A stretch of 64,000 nucleotides of DNA. Origin: Blautia luti (GTDB lineage: Bacteria; Bacillota; Clostridia; Lachnospirales; Lachnospiraceae). Below, one piece after another: positions 11,201-18,584 of the stretch; positions within the stretch are counted from its first letter, which is position 1, and every line of letters starts with the position of its first letter. The DNA lies in assembly GCF_013304735.1 (NCBI RefSeq), contig NZ_JAAITI010000001.1, forward strand, positions 241,237 through 305,236. Direction: 5' to 3'. A program made the translations under genes and the position numbers. The notes beneath the pieces were generated by a model. That model did not search any database, was not told the DNA's origin, and worked only from the letters and a program-made list of their open reading frames with translations.

Positions 11201-12278
11201 CAAGAGTGCATGGAATGACGCAAACAACCAGGATGGAATCCGTCCGGCAACCATCAGCGTACAGCTTATGAAAGATGACAAAGAAGAGGGAGATAACATC
11301 AACCTGAAGATCGCATCTTCCAAGACATGGAGCAATCTTCCGAAGTACGCAAATGGAAAAGAAATCAAATATGCGGTTGCAATTTCCGATGTATCCGGTT
11401 ATACTAAGAAAGTGACTGGAAGCGTTGCAGACGGCTATGTTGCAGCATTTACACACAGTGTTTACAAGACATCTGTAGTCGTACAGAACACATGGAGTGA
11501 CCTGGACAATGCCCTTCTCACCCGTCCTTCCAGCTTAACCGTTCAGATCTATGCAAATGGTAAAGCAACCAGCAAGAAAGTAGTACTGAACAGTGCAAAC
11601 AAGTGGAAAGCAACTGTATCAGGACTTAACAAGAATTCAGCAGGTAAGAAGATTGCCTACTCTGCAAAACTCGTTAAGACACCGACTGGTTACAAGGTAA
11701 CAATTGGCAGCATCAGTTCCAAGGGCACAATTGCCATCAAGAATACATACACCAAGTTTACCAAGAAACTTACAGTTAAGATTTCCCCGACTAAAGTTAC
11801 CTACAACGGAAAGACACGGAAACCTGCTGTGAAGTCTGTATACTATGGAAAGACTAAACTCAGCTCCAGCTACTATACAGTAAGCTTCAAGAACAACAAG
11901 AATCCGGGAATCGGTTCCGTAATTGTAAAAGGTAAAGGCAAATATGCTAAATATGCAGGTTCTGCAACATTCAGCATTCTGCCAAAAGCTCCGACAGGTT
12001 TAACTGCCAAGAGTACAGCCAAGAAACAGGCTACAGTAACTTGGAAGGGAAGCACAGGAGCAACAGGATATCAGATTATGATCAGTCAGAAGAGTGATTT
12101 CAGAAAAGGTACAACAAGAACCTTCACAATTAGAGATTCTAAGAGAAGAAGCGGTGTACCGAAACCGATGACCAGTGGAAGGACTTATTATATCCGTATC
12201 CGCAGTTACAAAACGACATCCAATGGTAAGACAGTATATTCCGCATGGAGTAAGAGCACAAAAACAAAAATTAAATAA
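5253..12278 (+). CDS. Giant secreted surface protein with Big2-like and Cna_B-like repeats
   Basis: 2341-residue exported protein. Residues 1-30 form a signal peptide and about 35-140 an acidic Ser/Thr/Asp/Glu-rich stretch. About 170-1110 contains several Big2-like Ig domains, recognisable by repeated ITW-S-D...IATVD..G.ITGV..GTT patterns (clear near 565-625, 650-710, 740-800 and 1050-1100). From about 1100 to 2170 come eleven Cna_B-like modules of 95-103 residues, each opening W-D-D-x-x-NQDG-x-RP; the eleventh has lost NQDG. The end (about 2172-2341) is a YNGK..RKP module plus an Fn3-like domain, also found at the end of the protein at 23173. There is no LPXTG motif or terminal membrane helix, so surface attachment is unexplained. 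RBS is AAGGAG. It is probably a stalk or adhesin; the ligand is unknown. Confidence 0.9.
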   Translation: MSTKLHSGLKRTLAWLLTAAMLAQGCFVVSADDFSSEPVAAQETQADTQSDAEAVDFDTDAVETTESSDDVTSEEDEIAAPDVEQDADVEDISQEADSEELTAPETTDDNAAAEQNAFDDGSAVAAFSDGTETTEDETDDLKVDNGYVDIAGGQQYSYSRLYDKDRYVRYAIGTYPANGSSLTLSVGDKRGMMYHALYTSTSSKYTDYKKASWSKVRGNHSSSIYSVEWSSDNENIAKVVSNSDYGPYTTGMWVQGVSEGTTTIRSTFIPGTSYKDKVKTVTNTFTVTVTKAADPVNIGDTSKIKLTGTATTPYLTTKKTSTDVASLWGRTPEINYKASGDGLENCDASWRVWSETGIIEHLFCINFGEMVGLTPQKSDNTTYTPSPSDSMSDKFLRPVNSPADGIYLRGDLGGYCSMVDGNVVFDKVSPRESIYVYAFGVKDGKKIEVRDIKWESSDPSVVRVYDIRSAVQIQLRSDKVGGAVITGTYQPTDAEGNPDGDPLTMSFRVFVKGFYITEPAGSDGSTKTIELSLDDEDKNKTKAIAYKMIDGSGETGEAATAEGITWSIDKPTVATVDSDGNVTAKSAGEATVTGTCASPSTTDTVKIIVKGSGSLAFDATEYNIKKAGTATIKATATSNNSTVKNPEITWTSDDEKIATVDGGKITGVSEGTTTVRASWTADNGKTYTQSAKVNVVYDGLYLSDRQNEVTLAQGSTQEIVWQLLNMGEYSKGSTGEGYNESSDVTWKSADEAVATVDSVGVITAKDLPEGQTTASTTVTVSYNGTKVKDIKVNVTENQKVVVKGEAVEITGTKGETKTNNAGEDITDTWKIGYFENGHGSLNAQFYGNGIYNIDIVKQAGEKVSVTGKTPYSGYIYLSHKYYVPMETGQLYGVWQSIAIKVNGEAGLYLNKNSLSMKMGESGTATILGTFIKEDGTELERKFWADKSNPKLSKLEMVEGDTNIVTAKADPEDGRMLHLTAVSPGKTTITIKCYPFDPTATCEVEVTSDARLVLTPADKLRVVQGDTQTIEAKAWDGSAYVENPEITWQSYNTKIATVDDKGGVTGVKKGSVGVAATWNGITSDPVQVTVVPSRTLNVTTTWDDDNNRDGKRPEKTTLQLTTTDGENVGDPVELNADNEWKYTWKNLASEDEDGQHISYLVTAVEDDTLTANNYTAEVTRSSSDDEFVVTYKHEIEKTGITANVTWDDADNQDGIRPKEVTLQLKADGEAVGDAITVKADSNGNWTKTWSDLPVNKEGAVGQAIVYTVEESGLPDGYASAVATDEETGAITVKNSHTPAVKDLTVSAKWDDADNQDGVRPASVDAVLYVGDTATDKTVTLTAEENWTATIKDMPVYAAGKVGEAVNYSLKAAKEVEDYTSATDGLTLTFTHKAAVTAVTATITWDDAENQDGIRPDSVTLQLKADGESVGSRITVDGTNDKWTKTWDNLPVNKAGKKVTYTVEQTGLRSEYTQATAGDAATGFTITNSYTPKGVDIAVSANWDDQDNQDGIRPEAVEAELYADNVSTNKKVRLTADTDWKATFEKLAVNKNGKPINYTLQATKVEGYDLTTEGSGADGLVLKYTHKVKAVDVTATVKWADGENQDGIRPNTVNLQLKADGENVGDAIVVNANSNWTKTWSGLAEYKAGKKVTYTVEATGIRSEYKVEITGDAATGFTVTATHVPAKAEVKASVVWDDADNQDGIRPEAVEAEIYAGDVSNSKKVRLTAENNWTASFGEMELKKDGQEIKYTLVGTKADGYTYTCTGSGAAGLVLTYTHKPEVVSVSVNTTWNDKNNQDGQRPGSYSVQLKADGEATGDVITLNSSNSFAKVWKDLPKYKAGKVGEAVKYEVAVSGLPENYETRTEADGNTFNVINTYIPETVQIPVSVKWDDANNQDGKRLDSVEAELYADGQATGNKVTLDEKNSWKASFAKVDVKKDGKRINYTVKTTENKDYTITTTGNVLDDNGVVVTYKHVPETVNVSIKSAWNDANNQDGIRPATISVQLMKDDKEEGDNINLKIASSKTWSNLPKYANGKEIKYAVAISDVSGYTKKVTGSVADGYVAAFTHSVYKTSVVVQNTWSDLDNALLTRPSSLTVQIYANGKATSKKVVLNSANKWKATVSGLNKNSAGKKIAYSAKLVKTPTGYKVTIGSISSKGTIAIKNTYTKFTKKLTVKISPTKVTYNGKTRKPAVKSVYYGKTKLSSSYYTVSFKNNKNPGIGSVIVKGKGKYAKYAGSATFSILPKAPTGLTAKSTAKKQATVTWKGSTGATGYQIMISQKSDFRKGTTRTFTIRDSKRRSGVPKPMTSGRTYYIRIRSYKTTSNGKTVYSAWSKSTKTKIK
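8540..11760 (+). repeat. Eleven tandem Cna_B-like repeats alternating between two types
   Basis: Module starts (the W of the WDD motif) fall near 8551, 8863, 9172, 9460, 9754, 10039, 10330, 10618, 10915, 11209 and 11491. From the second on they alternate: even ones carry a QLKADGE-type strand and odd ones an ELYAD-type strand. This gives five two-module units of roughly 585 bp. Nucleotide identity between units is visibly high, with the string AACCAGGATGGAATCCGTCC recurring. Confidence 0.85.
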
Positions 12279-12292
12279 GTAATTATTTATTT

Positions 12293-12320
12293 GGCGGATG
12301 GAGCGCAAGCGCCATCCGCT
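12293..12320 (+). repeat. Intercistronic hairpin between the two surface-protein genes
   Basis: GCGGATGG pairs with CCATCCGC, extended by inner GCGC pairing with one bulged A. It is followed by AAAGC, not a U-run, so it is more likely an mRNA processing or stability element than a terminator. It sits directly before the RBS of the next gene and resembles the second hairpin of the dispersed repeat at 1862. Confidence 0.55.
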
Positions 12321-12341
12321 AAAGCAAGGAGAGGAGGAGCA

Positions 12342-14165
12342 ATGTTTAAGAAATGGGCTGGCTGGAAGAAAGTTGCTGCCTGCCTGATGGGCGCTGCACT
12401 GCTTATGCAGGGCGGAAGCGTTGCCATGGGTGCGACAGAAACAGCTAAATATTCTTCCACAAAAGCAGAAAAGAGCAGTGTAAAGAAAGCCGCTGCGAAA
12501 GATGAAAAAGAAGATTCAACAGATGGGGAAGATTCTGCAGAGGATGAGGATTCCACAGAGGATACAGATTCCGCAGATACAGAAGATTCTGCAGACGCAG
12601 AAGATTCCACAGAGGATACAGATTCCGCAGATGCAGAAGATTCTACAGAGGATACAGATTCCACAGATGCAGAGGATTCTACAGAGGATGAAGATTCCAC
12701 AGATGCAGAGGACTCTGCTGAGGATGAAGATTCCACAGATGAGGATCAGAAAGCAGACAGAGTAGAGGACAATGATGCAGATGCACAGGATGCATAAGGT
12801 AAAGAAGCAGATCCGCAGTCTTTAGGTTTAAGCACAACTGGAAGTGTAGATCATATCGATATCGGAGCACTTACAGCTGCAACACTGAAAGTTGGTGATA
12901 AGACTATCACACAGCCGGTAATCCTGACATTTGAGGATATTGCCAATGCATCCATTTCCGGAGATGCAGGTTTCTCAGCAGACCAGTCTTCCCTCAGTGG
13001 AAGTGTTGGTGTCAGCGGAATGGCACAGATCCGTGTTCCTGGAAATTATCCGGTTGGAACGAAGGAAGCACCAGCTGTTTATAGTGTAAGTGTAACTAAG
13101 GATGTTACATTTGTTGACCCGGATACGGGCGCAACTTATGTAAGAACTATTACATTCTCTACATCCTTTACATACTGGGATTGGACAAATGACTGTCCGA
13201 ACCTTGGATTCAGAGTTAACTGGGCAGCAGGATATGTAATTCCTTGCTCAGGTATGGATATTGTACTGGGATGTGGGTATGATGAGATTCCGGCTCCGGA
13301 GCCAAGTGTGAGCCCAGAGCCAAGCGTAAGTCCTGAGCCAAGTGTGAGTCCAGATCCAAGCGTAAGCCCAGACCCGAGTGTAAGTCCGGATCCAAGCGTA
13401 AGCCCAGACCCAAGTGTGAGCCCGGATCCAAGCGTAAGCCCAGACCCGAGTGTAAGCCCGGATCCAAGCGTAAGCCCAGACCCGAGTGTAAGCCCGGATC
13501 CAAGCGTAAGCCCAGACCCGAGTGTAAGCCCGGATCCAAGCGTAAGCCCAGACCCGAGTGTAAGCCCGGATCCAAGCGTAAGCCCAGACCCGAGTGTAAG
13601 CCCGGATCCAAGCGTAAGCCCAGACCCAAGTGTGAGCCCGGATCCAAGTGTAAGCCCAGACCCGAGTGTGAGCCCGGATCCAAGTGTAAGCCCAGACCCG
13701 AGTGTGAGCCCGGATCCAAGCGTAAGCCCAGACCCGAGTGTGAGCCCGGATCCAAGTGTAAGCCCGGACCCGAGTGTAAGCCCAGACCCAAGTGTAAGCC
13801 CGGACCCGAGTGTAAGTCCGGACCCATCTGTAGAGCCGACAGACACACCAGAGCCAACAGATACACCGGTACCAATGAACCCAACAGGAACAGCAACACC
13901 AACTCCAACAGGAACAGCAACACCGGTACCTGGAACAACCAATAACGGATCCAATGGCGGTAATGGAACTACCACAAATGGAACAACAACTAACGGAACA
14001 ACTACAAACACAACTTCCAATAACACAACATCCACATCTTCTTCCGATGAGGTAAAAACTGCAGATAATTCTCATATCGCACGTTATGGAATTCTGGTTG
14101 TATTTGCACTGTTAGATGCAGTAATGGCATTCTTTGCACTGCGTTTAAGACGTCGTGACGACTGA
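12342..14165 (+). pseudogene. Wall-associated PSVSPDP-repeat protein gene interrupted by one in-frame TAA
   Basis: The ATG at 12342 follows GGAGAGGAGGAG and is preferred to an in-frame ATG 17 codons earlier with no RBS. It encodes a signal peptide, then Asp/Ser/Thr/Glu-rich repeats (DSTED, DSADAED), then TAA at 12795-12797. The same frame stays open for 456 more codons. These encode a globular segment (about 12800-13290), about thirty PSVSPD repeats (13297-13835), a Thr/Asn/Gly-rich linker, and a C-terminal VKTADNS, hydrophobic helix and RLRRRDD tail, laid out like a sortase signal but without a proper LPXTG. Without the second part the product would have no anchor. Real nonsense mutation, assembly error or read-through are all possible. 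It shares the acidic N-terminus style of the 2341-residue neighbour and probably belongs to the same operon. Confidence 0.78.
13297..13835 (+). repeat. 18-bp tandem repeat encoding PSVSPD, about thirty copies
   Basis: The unit is CCA-AGY-GTR-AGY-CCR-GAY. Synonymous codons alternate between neighbours (GATCCAAGCGTAAGCCCA then GACCCGAGTGTAAGCCCG), giving a 36-bp higher-order period. The first three copies have Glu in place of Asp. Such arrays change length by slippage, so the copy number is likely variable and prone to misassembly. Confidence 0.9.
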
Positions 14166-14201
14166 TTTACAGGCAGAAGCATATAAGAACTGAATTTACA
14201 G

Positions 14202-14233
14202 ACAGGAGATTGCATTTTGTGATCTCCTGTTTT
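14202..14233 (+). terminator. Terminator after the surface-protein genes
   Basis: ACAGGAGAT pairs with ATCTCCTGT across an 11-base loop and is followed by TTTT. It lies 36 bases after the wall-protein stop. Confidence 0.85.
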
Positions 14234-14265
14234 GCTATAGAGAAAAGCAGCGATGGAGGTGCGTT

Positions 14266-15249
14266 ATGCAGCAGGCATTACTGGATCAGCTGAGAAAAAT
14301 AACCGAAGAAGAGCGAAAAATCCTGGATGGGGAAGCGGAGGTAGATAAAGATCTCTATACATCCGGAAGAGATTTTACCGTAGACAGTGGAAAGATGCTG
14401 AAAGAAGGCAGACTGATTGCGGTGCGTACCCATACTCGTTTTGTGCATTTCCCGGCGCACAGGCATAATTTTGTGGAAGTGCTGTATGTGTGCGAGGGAT
14501 CGCTGACCAATATCATCGATGGAAAAAAAGTTGTGGTGAATAAAGGGGAGCTGCTTTTTCTCAACCAGTTTACGAAACATGAGATCCTGAAAGCGGGACA
14601 GAATGATATTGCCATCAATTTTATGGTGTTGCCGGAGTTTTTTGATGTGGCCTATTCCATGACAGGGAATGACAACATGCTGGCAGATTTTCTGGTGAAT
14701 GTATTGCGCCAGGATGAAGAGCGGGGTGAATATCTCCACTTTAAGGTCGCGGAAGTCATGCAGATCCAGAACCTTCTGGAAAATATCATCTATTCTCTTG
14801 TAAATGGCGAAGAAAACCGGGAACGGATCAACCAGACCACCATGGGCCTGATCTTTATGTATCTGGTGGAATCCGTACAGTATGTGGAGATGCGCCTTCC
14901 CAATCAGTACGAAAATATGATCTCCATGACAACACTGGACTATATTGAGCAGAAGTACCGGACAGCTACCCTTACGGAGCTGTGCACCAGGCTTCATCTG
15001 CCTATGCATGTGCTCAGCAAGATGATCAAAAAGACCACAGGATTTAATTTCAAGGAACTTCTTCAGAGAAAACGCCTGAATAAGGCAGTAGAGCTGATGT
15101 GTGAGACGGACCTTCCCATCAGTGATATTATTGCAGCTGTAGGGTATGAGAATAACAGTTATTTTCACAGAGTGTTTAAAGAACATTATCATATGACACC
15201 GCGGGCGTTCCGGGTAAAGAACAGTGAAAAAGAGCAGGTAAGATTATAA
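14266..15249 (+). CDS. AraC family transcriptional regulator with N-terminal cupin
   Basis: 327-residue regulator. Residues about 65-130 match the cupin-type ligand-binding domain (AHRHNFVEVLYVCEGS, then KGELLFLNQ). Residues about 225-320 contain the two helix-turn-helix motifs of the AraC family, with the GYENNSYFHRVFKEHYHMTPRAFR signature. RBS is TGGAGGTG. It has its own terminator and is separated from the surface genes by another. Its target is not obvious; the adjacent surface operon or a carbohydrate locus are candidates. Confidence 0.9.
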   Translation: MQQALLDQLRKITEEERKILDGEAEVDKDLYTSGRDFTVDSGKMLKEGRLIAVRTHTRFVHFPAHRHNFVEVLYVCEGSLTNIIDGKKVVVNKGELLFLNQFTKHEILKAGQNDIAINFMVLPEFFDVAYSMTGNDNMLADFLVNVLRQDEERGEYLHFKVAEVMQIQNLLENIIYSLVNGEENRERINQTTMGLIFMYLVESVQYVEMRLPNQYENMISMTTLDYIEQKYRTATLTELCTRLHLPMHVLSKMIKKTTGFNFKELLQRKRLNKAVELMCETDLPISDIIAAVGYENNSYFHRVFKEHYHMTPRAFRVKNSEKEQVRL

Positions 15250-15260
15250 TCTTACCTGCT
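15233..15260. terminator. Bidirectional palindromic terminator between araC-type gene and relQ
   Basis: A perfect 28-bp palindrome, AGCAGGTAAGATTA and its complement, followed by TTTAA. It contains the AraC gene's stop codon and lies seven bases from the end of the convergent alarmone synthetase gene. Confidence 0.75.
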
Positions 15261-15266
15261 TTAACT

Positions 15267-15944
15267 TTAGATATCATGGAACCGTCCGATTTTATCTTTG
15301 ATTCGCTGCATTTCATTATCCATATCAATGACAGCGCGGGCACAGTTCAGAAGCTCGCTGCTGACTTCCTCGTAACCATCCATTTCTTCAATATCCTGTT
15401 TATATCGGAGCTGATGTTCCAGTGTAGCCCAGAAATCCATTCCATTGGTACGGATCTGGATCTCCGCGCGCATGGGCGTTTTTCCCTTGGAGAAGAACAC
15501 CGGGATTTCCACGATCATGTGATAGCTGCGGTAACCGTTTGGCTTGGGATTTTTGATATAGTCTTTTACCTGAATGACGGTGATGTCATCCTGCTTGGCG
15601 ATAAGGTCTGCAATGGTGTAGATATCATCAATAAAAGCACAGACAACACGGATACCGGCTACGTCATTGAGCTGGTTCTGGATATTTTCGGCAGTGAAGT
15701 CATAGCCCAGTTTTTTTAATTTCTTGTAGATGCTTTCCGGTTTTTTGATTCTGGTCTTGATAAAGGAAATCGGGTTACGTTTATATTCTACGGAAAACTC
15801 ATCATTGAGAACTTCCAGTTTGGTACGTACCTCACGGACAGTACAGCGGTACATCATCATCAGATCATTGAATCTTGCAGAATTTTTGATAAAAACCTGT
15901 GGATCTGGGGTATCCAGCCAGGTGTTTGTATTTTTTTCAGCCAT
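15267..15944 (-). CDS. relQ: Small alarmone synthetase (RelQ/SAS1 type), GTP pyrophosphokinase
   Basis: 225-residue RelA/SpoT synthetase-only protein, which makes (p)ppGpp from ATP and GTP or GDP. It lacks the HD hydrolase and the TGS and ACT domains of long Rel proteins. Visible motifs are RIKKPESIYKKL (substrate binding, near residue 65), DVAGIRVVC (near 93), KPNGYRSYH (near 134), and EIQIRTNGMDFWATLEHQL near 160-178. This matches the RelQ family in size and order. The upstream RBS (GGGAG, 17 bases away) is poorly placed, so the exact start is uncertain. It is convergent with the AraC gene and divergent from the trp operon. Confidence 0.9.
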   Translation of the reverse strand: MAEKNTNTWLDTPDPQVFIKNSARFNDLMMMYRCTVREVRTKLEVLNDEFSVEYKRNPISFIKTRIKKPESIYKKLKKLGYDFTAENIQNQLNDVAGIRVVCAFIDDIYTIADLIAKQDDITVIQVKDYIKNPKPNGYRSYHMIVEIPVFFSKGKTPMRAEIQIRTNGMDFWATLEHQLRYKQDIEEMDGYEEVSSELLNCARAVIDMDNEMQRIKDKIGRFHDI

Positions 15945-16040
15945 GGTATTTTTCTGGTAAAACTCCCTTCTTAGGTAGGTTTTGTGATAATCACACTATC
16001 ACAATTATAGAATAAAATGACATTTTTTTCAACTTTTGTA

Positions 16041-16069
16041 TTGACATATTAAAAATCCTGTGCTATTTT
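16041..16069 (+). promoter_or_regulatory. Promoter of the trp operon
   Basis: TTGACA (16041-16046), a 17-base spacer and TATTTT (16064-16069) form a good sigma-A promoter. Transcription would begin near 16076, just before the T-box leader. Confidence 0.7.
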
Positions 16070-16075
16070 ATATAA

Positions 16076-16386
16076 AAAATTTAATCGAGTAAACCACTAA
16101 ACCGTTGAAGCGGAGATAAAGGTACTCATGCGCGCACAGAGAGTCCGGGAGGGTGAGAGCCGGGCCGAGAAGCAGTTTACCAAATGGACCGCAGAGGGCA
16201 CAGGGAAAGGTGTTATGGATACCGAGTATTCTGTGACGTGAAGGCATACGTCAGTTGCCGGGAATATGTAGGTATTCCGCTAAGTGCACGGATCGAACCG
16301 TGAATCAGGGTGGCACCGCGGGTGATTTGGAATTTGACGCTCGTCCCTGGCAGAACCAGATTCTGCCGGAGACGGGCGTTTTTTGA
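16076..16386 (+). promoter_or_regulatory. Tryptophan T-box riboswitch with terminator
   Basis: The leader contains the T-box signature AGGGTGGCACCGCGG at 16307-16321. A strong terminator follows, with ACGCTCGTC pairing with GACGGGCGT (about 16337-16384) and a T-run. The antiterminator would use the T-box sequence. In Stem I, TGG (16185-16187) followed by A lies directly before CCGC, which can pair with GCGG at 16110-16113. This is where the specifier codon should be, and TGG matches tRNA-Trp and the downstream trp genes. Uncharged tRNA-Trp would favour read-through. Confidence 0.93.
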
Positions 16387-16450
16387 ATTCCAATTTTTTC
16401 AAAACTGGAATGCATGAACAAGTAGTGAATGTGGATCGCGAATTTTCCGT
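16386..16450 (+). repeat. Two-hairpin intergenic repeat, degenerate copy
   Basis: Directly after the T-box terminator, TGCATGAACAAGTAGTGAA followed by GTGGATCGCGAATTTTCCG aligns well with TTCATGAGCAAGTAGCGAAGCGGATTGCGAATATCCG at 1885-1925. The first arm pair has a different sequence (ATTCCA/TGGAAT) but still pairs. Confidence 0.5.
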
Positions 16451-16508
16451 ATCGTACCGTTCCAACGTCTCCGGCACAGGAATGAAAAAAACTCAGGAGG
16501 GCCTGTAT

Positions 16509-17996
16509 ATGTATCCAACATTAGAAAAACTCAAAAGTATCGCACAGTCAGGCGAATACCGGCGCATCCCCGTATGCCACGAGCTGTATTCCGACCGCTA
16601 CACACCTGTAGAAGTCATGAGAACCTTACGCACAGCCAGCAGACACTGTTATCTTCTGGAAAGTGCAAGCCAGACAGAAGTATGGGGACGCTATTCCTTC
16701 CTGGGATATGAGCCATCTATGGAAATCACCTGTACAGACGGAAATCTTCAGATCCGAAAGATCCACGAGGACGGAACCGAAGAAAAAACTGTACAGCAGG
16801 TAAAGCATCCTGGAGATGCCATCCGCCAGATCCTGAAAGAATACAAAAGTCCGGTGCTGGAAAATATGCCTACATTCACCGGTGGTCTGGTAGGATATTT
16901 TTCCTACGATTACATCAAGTACAGCGAGCCGAAGCTGAAACTTACCGATGAGACTGTACAGGATTTCAGGGATATGGACCTGATGCTTTTTGACCAGGTA
17001 ATCGCTTTTGATCATTACAGACAGAAGGTACTTCTGATCACCGGTGTGATGACGGATGACCTGGAAAATTCCTACCGGAAAGCCGAAGAGAAGTTAAAAG
17101 AGATGGCAGATCTGATCCGAAACGGAAAACAGGATGAGTTTCCGTCCCTGAAACTTAAATCTTCCATTGAGCCACAGTTCCCAAAAGAAAAATACTGTGA
17201 GATGGTAGAAACCGCAAGACATTACATCCGTGAGGGAGATATCTTCCAGGTAGTCCTTTCCAACCCGATGCGGGCAAAAGCTGAAGGAAGCCTGTTTGAT
17301 ACTTACCGCGTTCTCCGGGCTACCAATCCTTCTCCGTATATGTTTTATTTTTCCAGCGATGATATTGAGATCGCAGGAGCATCCCCGGAAACACTGGCCA
17401 AGCTTACCGGAACGGAATTAAGCACCTTCCCGTTAGCAGGAACCAGACCAAGGGGCAAGACAAAAGAAGAAGACCAGGCACTGGAAAAAGGCCTTCTCTC
17501 CGATGAAAAAGAACGTGCCGAGCACAACATGCTTGTGGATCTTGGAAGAAATGATATCGGAAAGATCAGCAAGATCGGAACCGTAAACGTAGAAAAATAT
17601 ATGTGCATCGAGCGTTTTTCCCATGTTATGCATATCGGTTCCACAGTTACCGGACAGATCCGGGATGACAAAGATGCGGTGGATGCAGTAGATGCCATCC
17701 TTCCGGCAGGAACCCTTTCCGGAGCACCGAAGTTCCGTGCCTGCCAGATCATCCAGGAACTGGAACAGAGCAAACGAGGTATTTACGGCGGCGCCATCGG
17801 ATATCTGGATTTCGCCGGAAACCTGGACACCTGCATTGCCATCCGCCTGGTTTATAAAAAGAACGGCGAGATCTGCATCCGGTCCGGAGCCGGAATCGTG
17901 GCAGAAAGTGTTCCGGAAAACGAATTCCAGGAATGCTGCAACAAGGCAAGAGCCGTTGTACAGGCAATCGAAACTGCACAGGAGGGACTGGAATGA
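16509..17996 (+). CDS. trpE: Anthranilate synthase component I
   Basis: Converts chorismate and ammonia (from TrpG) to anthranilate, the first step of tryptophan synthesis. The start at 16509 has an AGGAGGG site at 16495-16501; the frame stays open 42 codons further upstream, through the repeat, but without an RBS. 495 residues. The N-terminal domain has the LLESAS motif (about residues 48-53), the tryptophan feedback site. The C-terminal chorismate-binding domain shows GDIFQVVLS, PSPYMFY, GASPETL, PLAGTRPRG, EHNMLVDLGRND and the GAPK segment near the end. The stop overlaps the trpG start (ATGA). Confidence 0.97.
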   Translation: MYPTLEKLKSIAQSGEYRRIPVCHELYSDRYTPVEVMRTLRTASRHCYLLESASQTEVWGRYSFLGYEPSMEITCTDGNLQIRKIHEDGTEEKTVQQVKHPGDAIRQILKEYKSPVLENMPTFTGGLVGYFSYDYIKYSEPKLKLTDETVQDFRDMDLMLFDQVIAFDHYRQKVLLITGVMTDDLENSYRKAEEKLKEMADLIRNGKQDEFPSLKLKSSIEPQFPKEKYCEMVETARHYIREGDIFQVVLSNPMRAKAEGSLFDTYRVLRATNPSPYMFYFSSDDIEIAGASPETLAKLTGTELSTFPLAGTRPRGKTKEEDQALEKGLLSDEKERAEHNMLVDLGRNDIGKISKIGTVNVEKYMCIERFSHVMHIGSTVTGQIRDDKDAVDAVDAILPAGTLSGAPKFRACQIIQELEQSKRGIYGGAIGYLDFAGNLDTCIAIRLVYKKNGEICIRSGAGIVAESVPENEFQECCNKARAVVQAIETAQEGLE

Positions 17997-18571
17997 TAGT
18001 ACTGATCGATAATTATGATAGCTTTTCCTATAATGTTTACCAGCTGATCGGTTCTGTGGAACCGGATATCAAGGTCGTAAGAAATGATGAAGTGACCATC
18101 GAAGAGCTGGAGGCCATGAAGCCGGAAGCCCTGATCCTTTCCCCGGGCCCGGGACGTCCGGAAGATGCAGGGATCTGCATTGAATCCATAAAATATTTCA
18201 AAGACAAACTGCCGATCCTGGGCATCTGCCTTGGACATCAGTCCATCTGTGAAGCATTTGGAGGAACCGTCTCCTATGCAAAAGAGTTGATGCACGGCAA
18301 GCAGAAGGAAATCCATAAAGTTGGTGAGAGTCAGATGTTTGAGGGCCTGCCGGAAACTTTCCTGGCAGCAAGATATCACTCACTGGCAGCAATCCGGGAT
18401 ACATTACCGGAAGAACTGGTTGTCACCGCAGAGTCTGAGGACGGCGAGGTGATGGCACTGGAACATAAAAAATATCCGATTTTCGGATTACAGTTTCATC
18501 CGGAATCGGTTATGACACCAGATGGAAAAACGATGATCGAGAATTTTATAAAAGTTGTCAGAGAGAAATAA
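17993..18571 (+). CDS. trpG: Anthranilate synthase component II (glutamine amidotransferase)
   Basis: Class I glutaminase that supplies ammonia to TrpE. The start at 17993 overlaps the trpE stop and has GGAGGG upstream; the longer frame upstream is rejected. 192 residues beginning [11 protein letters not shown]. Catalytic Cys sits in [11 protein letters not shown] (near residue 78) and the His-x-Glu pair in FHPESV (near 170). [11 protein letters not shown] is also present. It stands alone, not fused to trpD as in some bacteria. Confidence 0.97.
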   Translation: MIVLIDNYDSFSYNVYQLIGSVEPDIKVVRNDEVTIEELEAMKPEALILSPGPGRPEDAGICIESIKYFKDKLPILGICLGHQSICEAFGGTVSYAKELMHGKQKEIHKVGESQMFEGLPETFLAARYHSLAAIRDTLPEELVVTAESEDGEVMALEHKKYPIFGLQFHPESVMTPDGKTMIENFIKVVREK

Positions 18572-18584
18572 GGAGGAAACCACA

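Noticed and set aside
8106..11456. Series of Cys-rich minus-strand frames opposite the Cna_B-like repeats
   Set aside because: The same pattern recurs with each repeat, so it is a reflection of the plus-strand repeat.
8540..11760. CRISPR array
   Set aside because: The regular repeats here are about 290-bp protein-coding modules with diverging sequence, not 23-47 bp identical units with unique spacers. No CRISPR array was seen elsewhere.
13136..14035. Long open frames on the minus strand opposite the PSVSPDP array (up to 299 codons)
   Set aside because: They are created by the low-complexity repeat; each encodes monotonous LGSGLT- or GLRLDP-type repeats and has no proper start context.
13020..14165. 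Independent gene starting at the ATG at 13020
   Set aside because: The same frame is open back to 12798 with continuous protein-like sequence and connects to the signal peptide part.
16383..16508. N-terminal extension of TrpE from 16383
   Set aside because: It runs through the T-box terminator and a repeat element and has no RBS; the start at 16509 has a perfect one.
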